Counted from the first letter of the stretch, positions 17,306-26,739 are shown. The stretch is DNA of 64,000 nucleotides from Pseudomonas persica (GCF_900291015.1 NZ_OLKL01000040.1:1-64000); one strand, 5' to 3'. Notes: generated by a model not told the origin, from the sequence alone. Numbers and translations are program-made.

Positions 17306-19233
17306 GCAAGCGCCTGAGCTGGGACATCCACACCCGCACCCAGATCATCAGCCTCGGCCCTGCCCTGCTGCTGACCTTGCTGCTGATCAGCTTCTTCACC
17401 TTCGTACGCATCCAGGACCTGCGCCAGGAACTGAACCACACCGGGCAACTGATCGCCAACCAGTTGGCGCCAGCCTCGGAATACGGGGTGATCTCGGGCA
17501 ACAACGAAGTACTCGAGGGCCTGATGCGCGCCACGCTCAGCATCCCCCACGTGCGCTTCCTCGAGGTGCAGGACAGCCGCAACCACATCCTGGTCTACGT
17601 CGAGCAGTCCGACGAAAGCGCCAACCGCGCGCAGCGCGTCGAAGTGTTCCAGGCACCCATCCGTCTGCAGCAAATCCGCCTGGACAGCGACTTCCTGCAA
17701 CAGGGCAAGGCCACCACCCCGGCCATCGGCGACGACTACCTGGGCCGGGTGATCGTCGGCATGTCCGATGACGCCTTCAGCCAGCGCCAGCAGGAAATCG
17801 TGATCAAGGCCGGCATCCTCGCGCTGTTCGCCCTGCTGTTCACCTTCTTGCTGGCGCGCCGCCTGGCCCTGAGCCTGGCCAAGCCGATCAGCGACATGGG
17901 CCATGCGGTCAAGGCTATCCAGCAGGGCGAGTACAACACCCTGTTGCCGGTGGTCGATGACAGCGAGCTGGGCCACCTGGCGCGCCACATCAATAACCTG
18001 GCCCAAGCCCTGGAGCAGGCCAGCGATGAACAGAAGCAGGCGATTGCCGAGCTGATCAAGGCCCGCGAAGAGGCCGAACAGGCCAACCGCGCCAAATCGG
18101 ACTTCCTGGCGATGATGAGCCACGAGCTGCGCACGCCGATGAATGGCGTGCTGGGCATGCTGCAATTGCTGGAAACCACGCCGCTGAGCAACGAACAGGC
18201 CGAGTATACCGCGGTGGCCAGCGAGTCCACCGGGCACCTGCTCAAGGTCATCAACGACATTCTCGACTTCTCGCGCATCGAGCGCGCCGCGCTGCAGCTG
18301 GAACACATCGACTTCAACCTCGGCGAGCTGATCACCAGCAGCGTCCAGTCGTTCCAGCACAGCGCCCAGCAGCGCGGTCTTGCCCTGCACCTGCAACTGC
18401 CGGCCGGTATCGAGCAGTTGCAGGTGAACGGCGACCCTACGCGCATCCGCCAGATCCTGCTGAACCTGGTCGGCAATGCGCTGAAATTCACCGAACGCGG
18501 CCAGGTACAGGTCGAGGCGCGTTGGCAGGTGCTGGACCGGCAACTGATCTGGCTGACCTGCAGCGTGCGCGACACCGGTATCGGTATCGACAATGATCGC
18601 CTGGAAATGATGTTCGTCGCCTTCCAGCAGGCCGACAGCTCGATTTCCCGCCGTTATGGCGGCACCGGGCTGGGGTTGTCGATCGCCCGCACCCTGGCCG
18701 AGCGCATGGGCGGCAAGCTGCGCGGCGAAAGCCGTGAAGGCCTGGGCTCGACCTTTACCCTGGAGATGCCATTGGCCCTGGCCAAACCTGCCCCGGTCTC
18801 GCTGACGCGGCCAAGCGCTGCAGCGCCGACGATGGCCGACAATGACCAGGTGCTGCTGGTAGAGGACAATCCGGTCAACCAAAGTGTCATCGAAGCCATG
18901 CTGCGTAGCCTGGGACTGGCGGTGTGCACCGCCGAGGACGGCCTGGAGGCGGTCGAACGGGTCAGCCGCCAGCGTTTTGCCGCCGTGCTGATGGACTGCC
19001 GCCTGCCGCACCTGGACGGCTATGAAGCCACCCGGCGTATCCGCCAACTGCCCAACGGCGCCGGGCTACCGATTATCGCCCTGACCGCCAATGCCTTGCA
19101 GGGCGACCGCGAGCGTTGCATGGCAGCCGGCATGGACGACTACCTGAGCAAACCCTTGCGCCGCACCGAATTGCAGCGCGTACTGCAGCGCTGGTTACCC
19201 GGTCAGACAACCGCGACTGGCGATAAATGCTAA
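17302..19233 (+). CDS. Hybrid sensor histidine kinase/response regulator
   Basis: BarA-like layout in 643 aa: TM1 (about 15-37), periplasmic sensor (about 38-165), TM2 (about 168-186), HAMP (about 187-240), coiled coil, HisKA with H274 in SHELRTP, HATPase_c with GTGLGL, and a receiver with phospho-acceptor D565 (LMDCRLPHLDG). No HPt domain follows and no DNA-binding regulator is adjacent, so the output partner is elsewhere. Its ATG overlaps the binding-protein stop. Confidence 0.93.
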   Translation: MSKRLSWDIHTRTQIISLGPALLLTLLLISFFTFVRIQDLRQELNHTGQLIANQLAPASEYGVISGNNEVLEGLMRATLSIPHVRFLEVQDSRNHILVYVEQSDESANRAQRVEVFQAPIRLQQIRLDSDFLQQGKATTPAIGDDYLGRVIVGMSDDAFSQRQQEIVIKAGILALFALLFTFLLARRLALSLAKPISDMGHAVKAIQQGEYNTLLPVVDDSELGHLARHINNLAQALEQASDEQKQAIAELIKAREEAEQANRAKSDFLAMMSHELRTPMNGVLGMLQLLETTPLSNEQAEYTAVASESTGHLLKVINDILDFSRIERAALQLEHIDFNLGELITSSVQSFQHSAQQRGLALHLQLPAGIEQLQVNGDPTRIRQILLNLVGNALKFTERGQVQVEARWQVLDRQLIWLTCSVRDTGIGIDNDRLEMMFVAFQQADSSISRRYGGTGLGLSIARTLAERMGGKLRGESREGLGSTFTLEMPLALAKPAPVSLTRPSAAAPTMADNDQVLLVEDNPVNQSVIEAMLRSLGLAVCTAEDGLEAVERVSRQRFAAVLMDCRLPHLDGYEATRRIRQLPNGAGLPIIALTANALQGDRERCMAAGMDDYLSKPLRRTELQRVLQRWLPGQTTATGDKC

Positions 19234-19274
19234 AGTGCGGCAGTCTTAAACACTGGACAGGACCTTCATCGGAC

Positions 19275-19293
19275 CTGAAAATAGACGTTTCAG
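19275..19293. promoter_or_regulatory. Inverted repeat upstream of fabA
   Basis: CTGAAA-N7-TTTCAG, a perfect 6-bp dyad, lies 148 bp before the fabA ATG. fabAB operons in pseudomonads are controlled by fatty-acid-responsive regulators that bind dyads, so this is a candidate operator only. Confidence 0.3.
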
Positions 19294-19408
19294 TGCACAC
19301 CTGTACTTCTTTCAGCAGGCGCACTGTGACTTTCACCACAACGCAATAGTCTACCTGTAGGCTGCCGCCCCGGACGCGATGCGTATCGGGCCGGCCGGGA
19401 AGATTCAT

Positions 19409-19423
19409 CCCCTGCCGCAGGGG
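19409..19423 (+). promoter_or_regulatory. Hairpin just before the fabA ribosome-binding site
   Basis: CCCCTG-CCG-CAGGGG can fold into a compact hairpin ending seven bases before the GAGGAG ribosome-binding site of fabA. It could tune translation start; this is inference. Confidence 0.35.
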
Positions 19424-19440
19424 GTTATTGAGGAGCTCGC

Positions 19441-19956
19441 ATGACCAAACAACACGCCTTTACTCGGGAAGACCTGCTGCGCTGCAGTCGCGGTGAGCTG
19501 TTCGGCCCAGGTAATGCGCAACTGCCCGCGCCGAACATGCTGATGGTCGATCGCATCACCCATATCAGCGAAGAAGGCGGCAAGTACGGCAAAGGTGAAT
19601 TGGTCGCCGAGCTGGATATCAACCCGGACCTGTGGTTCTTCGCCTGTCACTTCGAAGGCGACCCGGTAATGCCGGGCTGCCTGGGCCTCGACGCCATGTG
19701 GCAGCTGGTAGGCTTCTTCCTCGGCTGGCAGGGCCTGCCAGGCCGCGGTCGCGCCCTGGGTTCGGGCGAGGTGAAATTCTTCGGCCAGGTACTGCCCGAA
19801 GCCAAGAAGGTCACTTACAACATTCACATCAAGCGCGTCCTGAAGGGCAAGCTGAACATGGCCATCGCCGATGGCTCGGTCAGCGTTGACGGCCGCGAGA
19901 TCTACACTGCCGAAGGCCTGCGGGTCGGCGTGTTCACCTCCACTGACAATTTCTAA
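19441..19956 (+). CDS. fabA: FabA, 3-hydroxydecanoyl-ACP dehydratase/isomerase
   Basis: Dehydratase/isomerase of 171 aa that makes cis-3-decenoyl-ACP, the branch point to unsaturated fatty acids. Catalytic H70 (FACHFEGDPVMPG) and D84 (GLDAMW) are at the canonical positions. A GAGGAG ribosome-binding site precedes the ATG. fabB starts 12 bases after the stop, forming the classic fabAB operon. Confidence 0.99.
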   Translation: MTKQHAFTREDLLRCSRGELFGPGNAQLPAPNMLMVDRITHISEEGGKYGKGELVAELDINPDLWFFACHFEGDPVMPGCLGLDAMWQLVGFFLGWQGLPGRGRALGSGEVKFFGQVLPEAKKVTYNIHIKRVLKGKLNMAIADGSVSVDGREIYTAEGLRVGVFTSTDNF

Positions 19957-19967
19957 GGGTTATTCGC

Positions 19968-21188
19968 ATGCGCCGCGTCGTTATCACTGGTCTGGGCATC
20001 GTATCGTGCCTGGGCAATGACAAAGCTACCGTCACCGAAAACCTGCGCAACAGCCGTCCGGGTATCCGTTACAACCCGGAATACAAGGAAATGGGGCTGC
20101 GTAGCCAGGTTTCCGGGTCCATCGACCTCAACCTCGAAGAACTGATCGACCGCAAGGTCTACCGTTTCGTCGGCCACGCTGCTGCCTATGCCTACCTGGC
20201 GATGCAGGACGCGATCAAGGACGCCGGCCTGACCGAAGAGCAGGTTTCCAACCCGCGCACCGGCCTGGTGGCCGGCTCCGGCGGCGCCTCGACCCTGAAC
20301 CAGATGGAAGCGCTGGACACCCTGCGCGAGAAAGGCGTCAAGCGCGTCGGCCCGTACCGCGTTACCCGCACCATGGGCAGCACCGTTTCGGCGTGCCTGG
20401 CCACCCCGTTCAAGATCAAGGGCATCAACTACTCGATCTCGTCGGCGTGCGCCACTTCGGCACACTGCATCGGCACCGCCCTGGAGCAGATCCAGTGGGG
20501 TAAGCAGGACATCGTCTTCGCCGGTGGCGGTGAAGAAGAGCACTGGAGCCAGTCGTTCCTGTTCGATGCCATGGGCGCCCTGTCGACCAAGCGCAACGAA
20601 ACTCCGGAACAGGCCTCGCGTGCCTACGACGCCGACCGTGATGGCTTCGTCATCGCTGGTGGCGGCGGCATGGTAGTGGTCGAGGAGCTGGAACACGCCC
20701 TGGCCCGTGGCGCCAAGATCTACGCCGAAATCGTCGGCTACGGCGCTACTTCCGACGGCTACGACATGGTTGCGCCGAGCGGCGAAGGTGCCATCCGCTG
20801 CATGCAGCAAGCGCTGTCGACCGTCGACACCCCGATCGACTACCTGAACACCCACGGCACCTCGACCCCGGTCGGTGACGTTGCCGAGATCAAGGGCGTT
20901 CGCGCCGTGTTCGGCGACAAGGCACCGAAGATCAGCTCGACCAAGAGCCTGTCGGGCCACTCGCTGGGTGCTGCTGGCGTACACGAGGCGATCTACTGCC
21001 TGCTGATGATGGAAAACAACTTCATCGCCGGCTCCGCCAACATCGACGAGCTGGACCCGGAGGTCGCCGACCTGCCGATCCTGCGCAAAACCGAAGAAAA
21101 CGCCAAGATCGACACGGTCATGAGCAACAGCTTCGGCTTCGGCGGCACCAACGCCACTCTGGTGCTCAAGCGCTGGGAAGGCAAGTAA
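19968..21188 (+). CDS. fabB: FabB, 3-oxoacyl-ACP synthase I
   Basis: Condensing enzyme of 406 aa that elongates unsaturated acyl-ACP with malonyl-ACP. Active-site C161 lies in SSACATSAHC; the two histidines are in NTHGTSTP and GHSLGAAG. Full length. It is the second gene of the fabAB operon, closed by a strong terminator. Confidence 0.99.
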   Translation: MRRVVITGLGIVSCLGNDKATVTENLRNSRPGIRYNPEYKEMGLRSQVSGSIDLNLEELIDRKVYRFVGHAAAYAYLAMQDAIKDAGLTEEQVSNPRTGLVAGSGGASTLNQMEALDTLREKGVKRVGPYRVTRTMGSTVSACLATPFKIKGINYSISSACATSAHCIGTALEQIQWGKQDIVFAGGGEEEHWSQSFLFDAMGALSTKRNETPEQASRAYDADRDGFVIAGGGGMVVVEELEHALARGAKIYAEIVGYGATSDGYDMVAPSGEGAIRCMQQALSTVDTPIDYLNTHGTSTPVGDVAEIKGVRAVFGDKAPKISSTKSLSGHSLGAAGVHEAIYCLLMMENNFIAGSANIDELDPEVADLPILRKTEENAKIDTVMSNSFGFGGTNATLVLKRWEGK

Positions 21189-21207
21189 CACGCTGCTGCG
21201 GTAAACG

Positions 21208-21236
21208 AAAACGCCCCGACTGCTTCGGGGCGTTTT
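21208..21236 (+). terminator. Rho-independent terminator of fabAB
   Basis: A 12-bp stem AAAACGCCCCGA / TCGGGGCGTTTT with a 5-base loop, 20 bases after the fabB stop. Confidence 0.93.
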
Positions 21237-21246
21237 CATTTGTGTT

Positions 21247-21359
21247 GCCTGTGCCGGCCTTTTCGCGGGTAAACCCGCTCCCACAGGTACAGCGCCGGCT
21301 TCAGTAGCAGCACGGTCCCTGTGGGAGCGGGTTTACCCGCGAAAAGGCCGGCACAGGCG
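21247..21359. repeat. REP inverted pair
   Basis: Inverted units beginning GCCTGTGCCGGCCTTTTCGC and ending in the complement. It separates convergent fabB and the amidohydrolase gene. Confidence 0.92.
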
Positions 21360-21364
21360 AAAGA

Positions 21365-22366
21365 CTACTGCTTGGGCAACACAGCCAGAAAATTCTCCCT
21401 GGCCACCTTGTTTGCCACCACCTGCGGCAAAGCATCCAGAAACGGCTTGAACCCGTGCATCTGCTCGCCAAGGCTGGCAAACCGACCGACCATATCCGAC
21501 CCCAGCATGAACCGCTCCGGGTACTTCTCGACCAACGCCAGCCACTCCTTGCGCGGTACACCCTGGTCATCCAGCAGATAGGGCTCCAGTACACTCCACG
21601 ACAAATCGACATACAGGTTCGGGTAATCCTCCAGCAACCGCGTCAGCACCGGCAGCAGAAAGCCCATCTGCGTCTGGTGCCGGTGGATCTCCATGCTGCT
21701 GCCGGCGTGCGCCCAGATGAACCGCGTGTGCGGGTGATTGCGCAGCGGCTCTTCGATCTCAGCCAGGTACAGCGGGTTGCGCTCGCGCTTGGAGGTGATG
21801 TTGGAATGCAGCAGCACCGGCAGGTCGCGCTCGGCCGCCAGGTGGTAGATACGTGTCATGGCTTCGTTATTGGCACGCGGCGTGTCACCACTGGTCAGTG
21901 CGGTCAGGTCATCGTGGCGGGTGAACACCTCGCCAATGCCCTGCCACAGCCCCGGGTACAGATCGAGCATGCGCTCGATATGGCTGGCGGCGTTCTTGTC
22001 CACTGGATTGAAGCCGGCCAGGAACGGATGAAAGCGCTTGCGCTGCTCGTCGGGCAATTGCTGCAACGCTGCGGCCACATAGGTGTCGGTGGCGCTGTAC
22101 CAGTAGGCTTCGGCGTCATCCCCAGCGTAATAGCGCGGGCGCTTGGGTTCGTCTTCGTGCCATTTCTTGGCCACCGGCACGCCGGATATCATCGACTGCT
22201 CAATACCAGCGGCATCCATGGCCTTGATCAGCGCCGGCATGCCTTCGCTTTCCTGGAAGAAGTCGACGTAGTGCAGGTGGGCATCACTGTAGCGGTAGTC
22301 GCGCGCCTGCGTCGCCTGGCACAGCCAGGTGGATAACAGCACGCAAGCCAGCACTCTGGCGATCAT
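21365..22366 (-). CDS. Exported amidohydrolase-family protein
   Basis: A 333-aa metal-dependent hydrolase of the TIM-barrel amidohydrolase (amidohydro_2) type. A signal peptide precedes residue 22 (VLACVLLSTWLCQATQA), then the metal-binding DAHLHY motif; later LLHSN, WAHAGSS and GSDMVG match the beta-strand ends of the family. Substrate unknown. I place the start at the ATG following AAGGAAG, removing 16 upstream residues. Confidence 0.85.
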   Translation of the reverse strand: MIARVLACVLLSTWLCQATQARDYRYSDAHLHYVDFFQESEGMPALIKAMDAAGIEQSMISGVPVAKKWHEDEPKRPRYYAGDDAEAYWYSATDTYVAAALQQLPDEQRKRFHPFLAGFNPVDKNAASHIERMLDLYPGLWQGIGEVFTRHDDLTALTSGDTPRANNEAMTRIYHLAAERDLPVLLHSNITSKRERNPLYLAEIEEPLRNHPHTRFIWAHAGSSMEIHRHQTQMGFLLPVLTRLLEDYPNLYVDLSWSVLEPYLLDDQGVPRKEWLALVEKYPERFMLGSDMVGRFASLGEQMHGFKPFLDALPQVVANKVARENFLAVLPKQ

Positions 22367-22483
22367 GGAGCAGCTTCCTTTTGCGGGGACCAACCCTGTA
22401 GACCGGCCGGCCAACGAGACGGTTCAGCCGGGGCGGGCAAACCGCTATGCTTGGGGCATTGCCACCTCGCCCGGAGCCTTCCC

Positions 22484-23347
22484 ATGAGCAGCCCCCTGGT
22501 CATCCACCCACGCGCCGAATCGGTCGAGGGCCAACCGATCCTGCGCCCGCTGCCATCGGCCCAGTGCCGCAGCGTCGGCCCGTTCGTGTTTTTCGACCAC
22601 ATGCTCGAAACCGATTATGCCCCAGGGCATGGCATGGACATCCGCCAGCACCCGCATATCGGCCTGTCGACCCTGACCTACCTGTTCGAAGGGGCAATCC
22701 TGCACAAGGACAGCCTCGGCTCGGCGCAGCGGGTGCTGCCGGGCGACGTCAGCTGGATGACCGCAGGCAGCGGCGTGGCCCACGTCGAGCGCACGCCTGA
22801 AGATGCCCTGGCGCTTGGCTCACGCCTGCACGGCTTGCAGGTATGGCTGGCGTCACCACGCGAGCATGAACAAGGCCCGGCAAGCTACAGCCATCACCCG
22901 GCGGCGAGCCTGCCGGTCAGCGACAACCTGGGGGTACGCATCTGCATGATTGCCGGTAGCGGGTTCTGCCTGCAATCGCCGGTGCCAGTGCTCTCCCCTA
23001 CCCTTTACGCGCATGTGCGGATGCAGCCGGCGACGACGTTGCTGGTGCCGAATGAGCATGCGCAGCGAGCGCTTTACCTGCTCGATGGTGAGCTGATGAT
23101 GAATGATGAACAGGTTGAGGCCTGCAGCCTGATGGTGTTGCCGGAAGGTGAAGAGGTGACGCTGTATGCGGAGGAAGAATGCCAGTTGGTGCTGATTGGC
23201 GGTGCTCCGCTGGATGGGCCGCGGCGAATGAACTGGAATTTTGTCGCCAGTGATGTGGAGCTGATCGAACAGGCCAGGGCCAAGTGGGCTGCGGGGGATT
23301 GGCCGGTGGTGCCGGGGGAAACCTCGAGGATCGAGTTGCCTCGCTGA
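22484..23347 (+). CDS. Pirin family protein
   Basis: Bicupin of 287 aa with the pirin metal-ligand motif HPHIGLSTLTYLFEG and the typical GSGVAHVER sequence of the N-terminal cupin. Bacterial pirins include quercetin-2,3-dioxygenases and redox sensors; which applies here is not clear. The start at MSSPLV follows GGAG and removes 11 upstream residues. Confidence 0.9.
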   Translation: MSSPLVIHPRAESVEGQPILRPLPSAQCRSVGPFVFFDHMLETDYAPGHGMDIRQHPHIGLSTLTYLFEGAILHKDSLGSAQRVLPGDVSWMTAGSGVAHVERTPEDALALGSRLHGLQVWLASPREHEQGPASYSHHPAASLPVSDNLGVRICMIAGSGFCLQSPVPVLSPTLYAHVRMQPATTLLVPNEHAQRALYLLDGELMMNDEQVEACSLMVLPEGEEVTLYAEEECQLVLIGGAPLDGPRRMNWNFVASDVELIEQARAKWAAGDWPVVPGETSRIELPR

Positions 23348-23356
23348 ACGGGGTCC

Positions 23357-23465
23357 GCTTTGCGGCCCATTCGCGGGTAAACCCGCTCCCACAGTAACGT
23401 CGCTGCCCGTGAGAGCGGCGCGGTCCCTGTGGGAGCGGGTTTACCCGCGAATGGGCTGCAAAGCA
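23357..23465. repeat. REP inverted pair
   Basis: Arms beginning GCTTTGCGGCCCATTCGCGG and ending GGGCTGCAAAGC; it lies between the convergent pirin and dienelactone hydrolase genes and may serve as their shared transcription end. Confidence 0.9.
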
Positions 23466-23478
23466 GCCCCGCACATTC

Positions 23479-24204
23479 TCAGCGCTGAAATACTTCAGCC
23501 AGCAGGTTATGCATCGAACGGAACGCCCGCTCCGAGGTGCGCCGGTCATACTGCATCTTGCCCGGGACATTGGCACTCGGGTCGGTAAACGAGTGCACCG
23601 CGCCGCCATAGCTCAGCAACTGCCAATCCACCTTGGCCGCATTCATCTCCTCCTCGAACGCCGGCAACTGCTCCTTCGGCACCAGTGGATCGGAAGCGCC
23701 GTGCAGCACCAGCACCGAGCCCTTGATACGCTTGGCATCTTCCGGGTTCGGCGTGTCCAGCGTGCCATGGAACGACACCGCCGCACGCAGATCGGCGCCG
23801 GTACGGGCCAGCTCCAGTGCACAGCAGCCACCAAAGCAGAAACCAAACGTGCCGACCTTGCCTGGCTCCAGCAGCGCCTTCGACTGCCCCAACAATTGCG
23901 CCAAGGCTTCCTGCATGCGCTTGCGCAGCTCGCCGCGGTCATTCTTCAACGGCATCATCGCCGCGCCGGCCTCGTCGGCATTGGACGGGCGCACCGATTG
24001 CCCGTACAGGTCGGCAATCAGCACCACATAACCCTTCTCCGCCACTTCCTTGGCGATGCGCTCGGCCCCTTCGCCGATGCCCATCCAGTTCGGCGCCATC
24101 ACCAGGCCCGGGCGGCCCAGCGCACCCGGTTCGTAGACCAGGCGACTTTCATAGGTCTTGCCGGACAGGTGATAGACCAGCGATTCGGCAATTACTTTGC
24201 TCAT
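23479..24204 (-). CDS. Dienelactone hydrolase family protein
   Basis: A 241-aa alpha/beta hydrolase with the cysteine nucleophile elbow GFCFGG that marks this family, plus the C-terminal histidine in AVHSFTDP. Members hydrolyse dienelactones or related esters; no chlorocatechol genes are nearby, so the role is probably general. The start at MSKVIAES follows AAGGAG. Confidence 0.92.
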   Translation of the reverse strand: MSKVIAESLVYHLSGKTYESRLVYEPGALGRPGLVMAPNWMGIGEGAERIAKEVAEKGYVVLIADLYGQSVRPSNADEAGAAMMPLKNDRGELRKRMQEALAQLLGQSKALLEPGKVGTFGFCFGGCCALELARTGADLRAAVSFHGTLDTPNPEDAKRIKGSVLVLHGASDPLVPKEQLPAFEEEMNAAKVDWQLLSYGGAVHSFTDPSANVPGKMQYDRRTSERAFRSMHNLLAEVFQR

Positions 24205-24243
24205 CAAGCACTCCTTTGGCACTCATCGAAAATGCCCGCCATG

Positions 24244-24268
24244 AAAAAAGCCCGCCGAAGCGGGCTTT
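24244..24268 (-). terminator. Rho-independent terminator of htpG
   Basis: On the minus strand AAGCCCGC-TTCG-GCGGGCTT runs into a T tract, 14 bases after the htpG stop. Confidence 0.93.
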
Positions 24269-24281
24269 CCTATGCATCAAC

Positions 24282-26186
24282 TCAAGCAGACAGCTCGACC
24301 AGCAGCTTGTTCAGGCGACGAACGTAAGCCGCCGGATCCTTCAAGCTGTCACCGGCCGCCAGTGCTGCCTGATCGAACAGGATGTGCGACAGCTCGGCGA
24401 AGCGGTCTTCGCTCTGCTCGTTGTCCAGCTTCTCGATCAGCGGGTGGGTCGGGTTGAACTCGAAGATCGGCTTGGACTCCGGCACTTTCTGCCCGCTGGC
24501 TTCGAGGATCTGGCGCATCTGCAGGCCCAGGTCCTGTTCACCAATGGCCAGGATTGCCGGCGAGTCGGTCAGGCGGTGCGACACGCGCACTTCGGCCACG
24601 CTGTCACCCAGCGCGCCTTTCAGGCGCTCGACCAGGCCTTCCTTGTCCTTGGCGACTTCCTCCTGGGCCTTCTTGTCTTCTTCCGAATCCAGCTTGCCCA
24701 GGTCCAGGTCGCCACGTGCCACATCGACGAAGGCCTTGCCGTCGAACTCGTTGAGGTAGCTCATCAGCCACTCGTCGATACGGTCGGTCAGCAGCAGCAC
24801 TTCGATGCCTTTCTTGCGGAAGACTTCCAGGTGCGGGCTGTTCTTCACCTGCGCGTACGACTCACCGGTGAGGTAGTAGATCTTGTCCTGACCTTCCTTG
24901 GCGCGGGCCAGGTAGTCGGCCAGAGCGACGCTCTGCTCGCCGCTGTCGTCCTGGGTGGAAGCGAAGCGCAGCAGCCCGGCGATCTTTTCCTTGTTGGCGA
25001 AGTCTTCGGCCGGGCCTTCCTTCAGCACCTGGCCGAAGTTCTTCCAGAAGCCCTTGTACTGCTCGGGTTCGTTCTTCGCCAGCTTCTCCAGCATGTCCAG
25101 CACGCGCTTGGTCAGTGCGGTCTTCATCGAGTCGATGATCGGGTCTTTCTGCAGGATTTCACGCGACACGTTCAGCGACAGGTCGTTGGAATCGACCACA
25201 CCCTTGATGAAGCGCAGGTACAGCGGCAGGAACGACTCGGCCTGGTCCATGATGAACACGCGCTGCACATACAGCTTCAGGCCGCGTGGCGCTTCGCGCT
25301 GGTACAGGTCGAACGGCGCGCGGGCCGGCACGTACAACAGCGAATTGTACTCGAGCTTGCCCTCGACCTTGTTGTGGCTCCAGGCCAGCGGGTTTTCGAA
25401 GTCATGGCCGATGTGCTTGTAGAACTCCTGGTACTCCTCGTCCTTGATCTCGGTACGCGGGCGGGTCCACAGGGCGCTGGCACGGTTGACGGTTTCCCAC
25501 TCTTCGGCCGGCTGCTCTTCGCCTTCGGCGGCGGCTTGCTGTTTCGGCAGCTGGATCGGCATGGCAATGTGGTCGGAGTACTTCTTGACCACGTTGCGCA
25601 GGCGCCAGCCATCGGCGAACTCCTGCTCGTCCTTCTTCAGGTGCAGGACGATGCGGGTACCGCGCTGTGGCTTGTCGATGGTGGCGACTTCGAACTCGCC
25701 CTCGCCTTTCGACGACCAGTGCACGCCTTCAGCGGCCGGCTGGCCAGCGCGGCGGCTGTACACATCGACCTTGTCGGCCACGATGAACGCGGAGTAGAAG
25801 CCCACGCCGAACTGACCGATCAGGTGCGAGTCCTTCTTCTGGTCACCGGTGAGGTTCTTCATGAAGTCGGCAGTGCCGGACTTGGCGATGGTGCCCAGGT
25901 GGGCGATGACGTCTTCGCGGCTCATGCCGATGCCGTTGTCCTCGAGGGTGACGGTACCGGCGTCCTTGTCGAAGCTCAGGCGAATCTTCAGGTCGGCGTC
26001 GCCTTCGAACAGCTCTGGCTTGGCCAGCGCCTCGAAACGCAGCTTGTCGGCGGCGTCGGAGGCGTTGGAGATCAGCTCACGCAGGAAGATCTCCTTGTTC
26101 GAATACAGGGAATGGATCATGAGGTGCAGCAGCTGCTTTACCTCGGTCTGGAAGCCCAGCGTTTCTTTTTGAGTCTCCACACTCAT
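24282..26186 (-). CDS. htpG: HtpG, Hsp90-family chaperone
   Basis: ATP-dependent Hsp90 chaperone of 634 aa, cytosolic. The N-terminal GHKL ATPase domain has ELISNASDAADKLR, DNGIGM and GQFGVGFYSAF motifs; the middle and C-terminal dimerisation domains are complete. The ATG at MSVETQKETLGF is favoured over a TTG three codons earlier. Confidence 0.98.
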   Translation of the reverse strand: MSVETQKETLGFQTEVKQLLHLMIHSLYSNKEIFLRELISNASDAADKLRFEALAKPELFEGDADLKIRLSFDKDAGTVTLEDNGIGMSREDVIAHLGTIAKSGTADFMKNLTGDQKKDSHLIGQFGVGFYSAFIVADKVDVYSRRAGQPAAEGVHWSSKGEGEFEVATIDKPQRGTRIVLHLKKDEQEFADGWRLRNVVKKYSDHIAMPIQLPKQQAAAEGEEQPAEEWETVNRASALWTRPRTEIKDEEYQEFYKHIGHDFENPLAWSHNKVEGKLEYNSLLYVPARAPFDLYQREAPRGLKLYVQRVFIMDQAESFLPLYLRFIKGVVDSNDLSLNVSREILQKDPIIDSMKTALTKRVLDMLEKLAKNEPEQYKGFWKNFGQVLKEGPAEDFANKEKIAGLLRFASTQDDSGEQSVALADYLARAKEGQDKIYYLTGESYAQVKNSPHLEVFRKKGIEVLLLTDRIDEWLMSYLNEFDGKAFVDVARGDLDLGKLDSEEDKKAQEEVAKDKEGLVERLKGALGDSVAEVRVSHRLTDSPAILAIGEQDLGLQMRQILEASGQKVPESKPIFEFNPTHPLIEKLDNEQSEDRFAELSHILFDQAALAAGDSLKDPAAYVRRLNKLLVELSA

Positions 26187-26256
26187 GGTCTTCAAAACTC
26201 CGATCTGATGGCAGTTAGCGCCTCGCGGCCAGTTCGGCCTGCGTTAGTGGCGGATG

Positions 26257-26739
26257 TCATGCAGATGGGGGCTGTGCGGATGATTTCAAGGGCTTTTCCG
26301 GCTCGATCTTGAAATGCGCACGGGCCGTGGCAATCGGCGACTGCTTGTCACCCTGCCAGGCGGTGATGGCCACGTTGGTCACCCGCCGCCCCTGGCGCCA
26401 AAGCTGGCACTGGGCGTAGGTATCACGAAAATGCCCGGCGCGCAGGTAATCGATGGAGAAGTCGATGATCTTCGGAATGCTCGCGCTCTCGCTGTAGATC
26501 AGCAGGTACAGCGCTGCCGACAGCTCCATGAACCCGGCGATTACCCCACCATGGATGGCCGGCAGCAGCGGGTTGCCGATGTTGTCCTGGCTGGCCGGCA
26601 GGCGGAACAGCAGGTCATCGCCCTCGCGCTCGCACGCGATGCCGATCAGGCCGGCGTAGGGGATCAGCGCCAATAATGGCTGATAGTTTCCCACCGCGTG
26701 GGCAGCGTTCAGCTGTTGGCGAATTACGTGTGGAATCAT
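26257..26739 (-). CDS. Hotdog-fold PaaI-type thioesterase (second of pair)
   Basis: A 160-aa single hotdog-domain protein. The helix motif HGGVIAGFMELSAALY carries E where many relatives have D, and IDFSIDYLR follows. Expected to hydrolyse acyl-CoA thioesters or bind acyl-CoA. Its ATG overlaps the stop of the preceding thioesterase gene by 4 bases. Confidence 0.85.
   Translation of the reverse strand: MIPHVIRQQLNAAHAVGNYQPLLALIPYAGLIGIACEREGDDLLFRLPASQDNIGNPLLPAIHGGVIAGFMELSAALYLLIYSESASIPKIIDFSIDYLRAGHFRDTYAQCQLWRQGRRVTNVAITAWQGDKQSPIATARAHFKIEPEKPLKSSAQPPSA

Noticed and set aside
17041..19047. A 668-codon frame antisense to the hybrid kinase
   Set aside because: The kinase frame has all catalytic boxes; the antisense one has none.
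21247..21359. CRISPR-like repeated palindromes
   Set aside because: Units are inverted pairs scattered singly over the window, without regular spacers or cas genes; they are REP elements.
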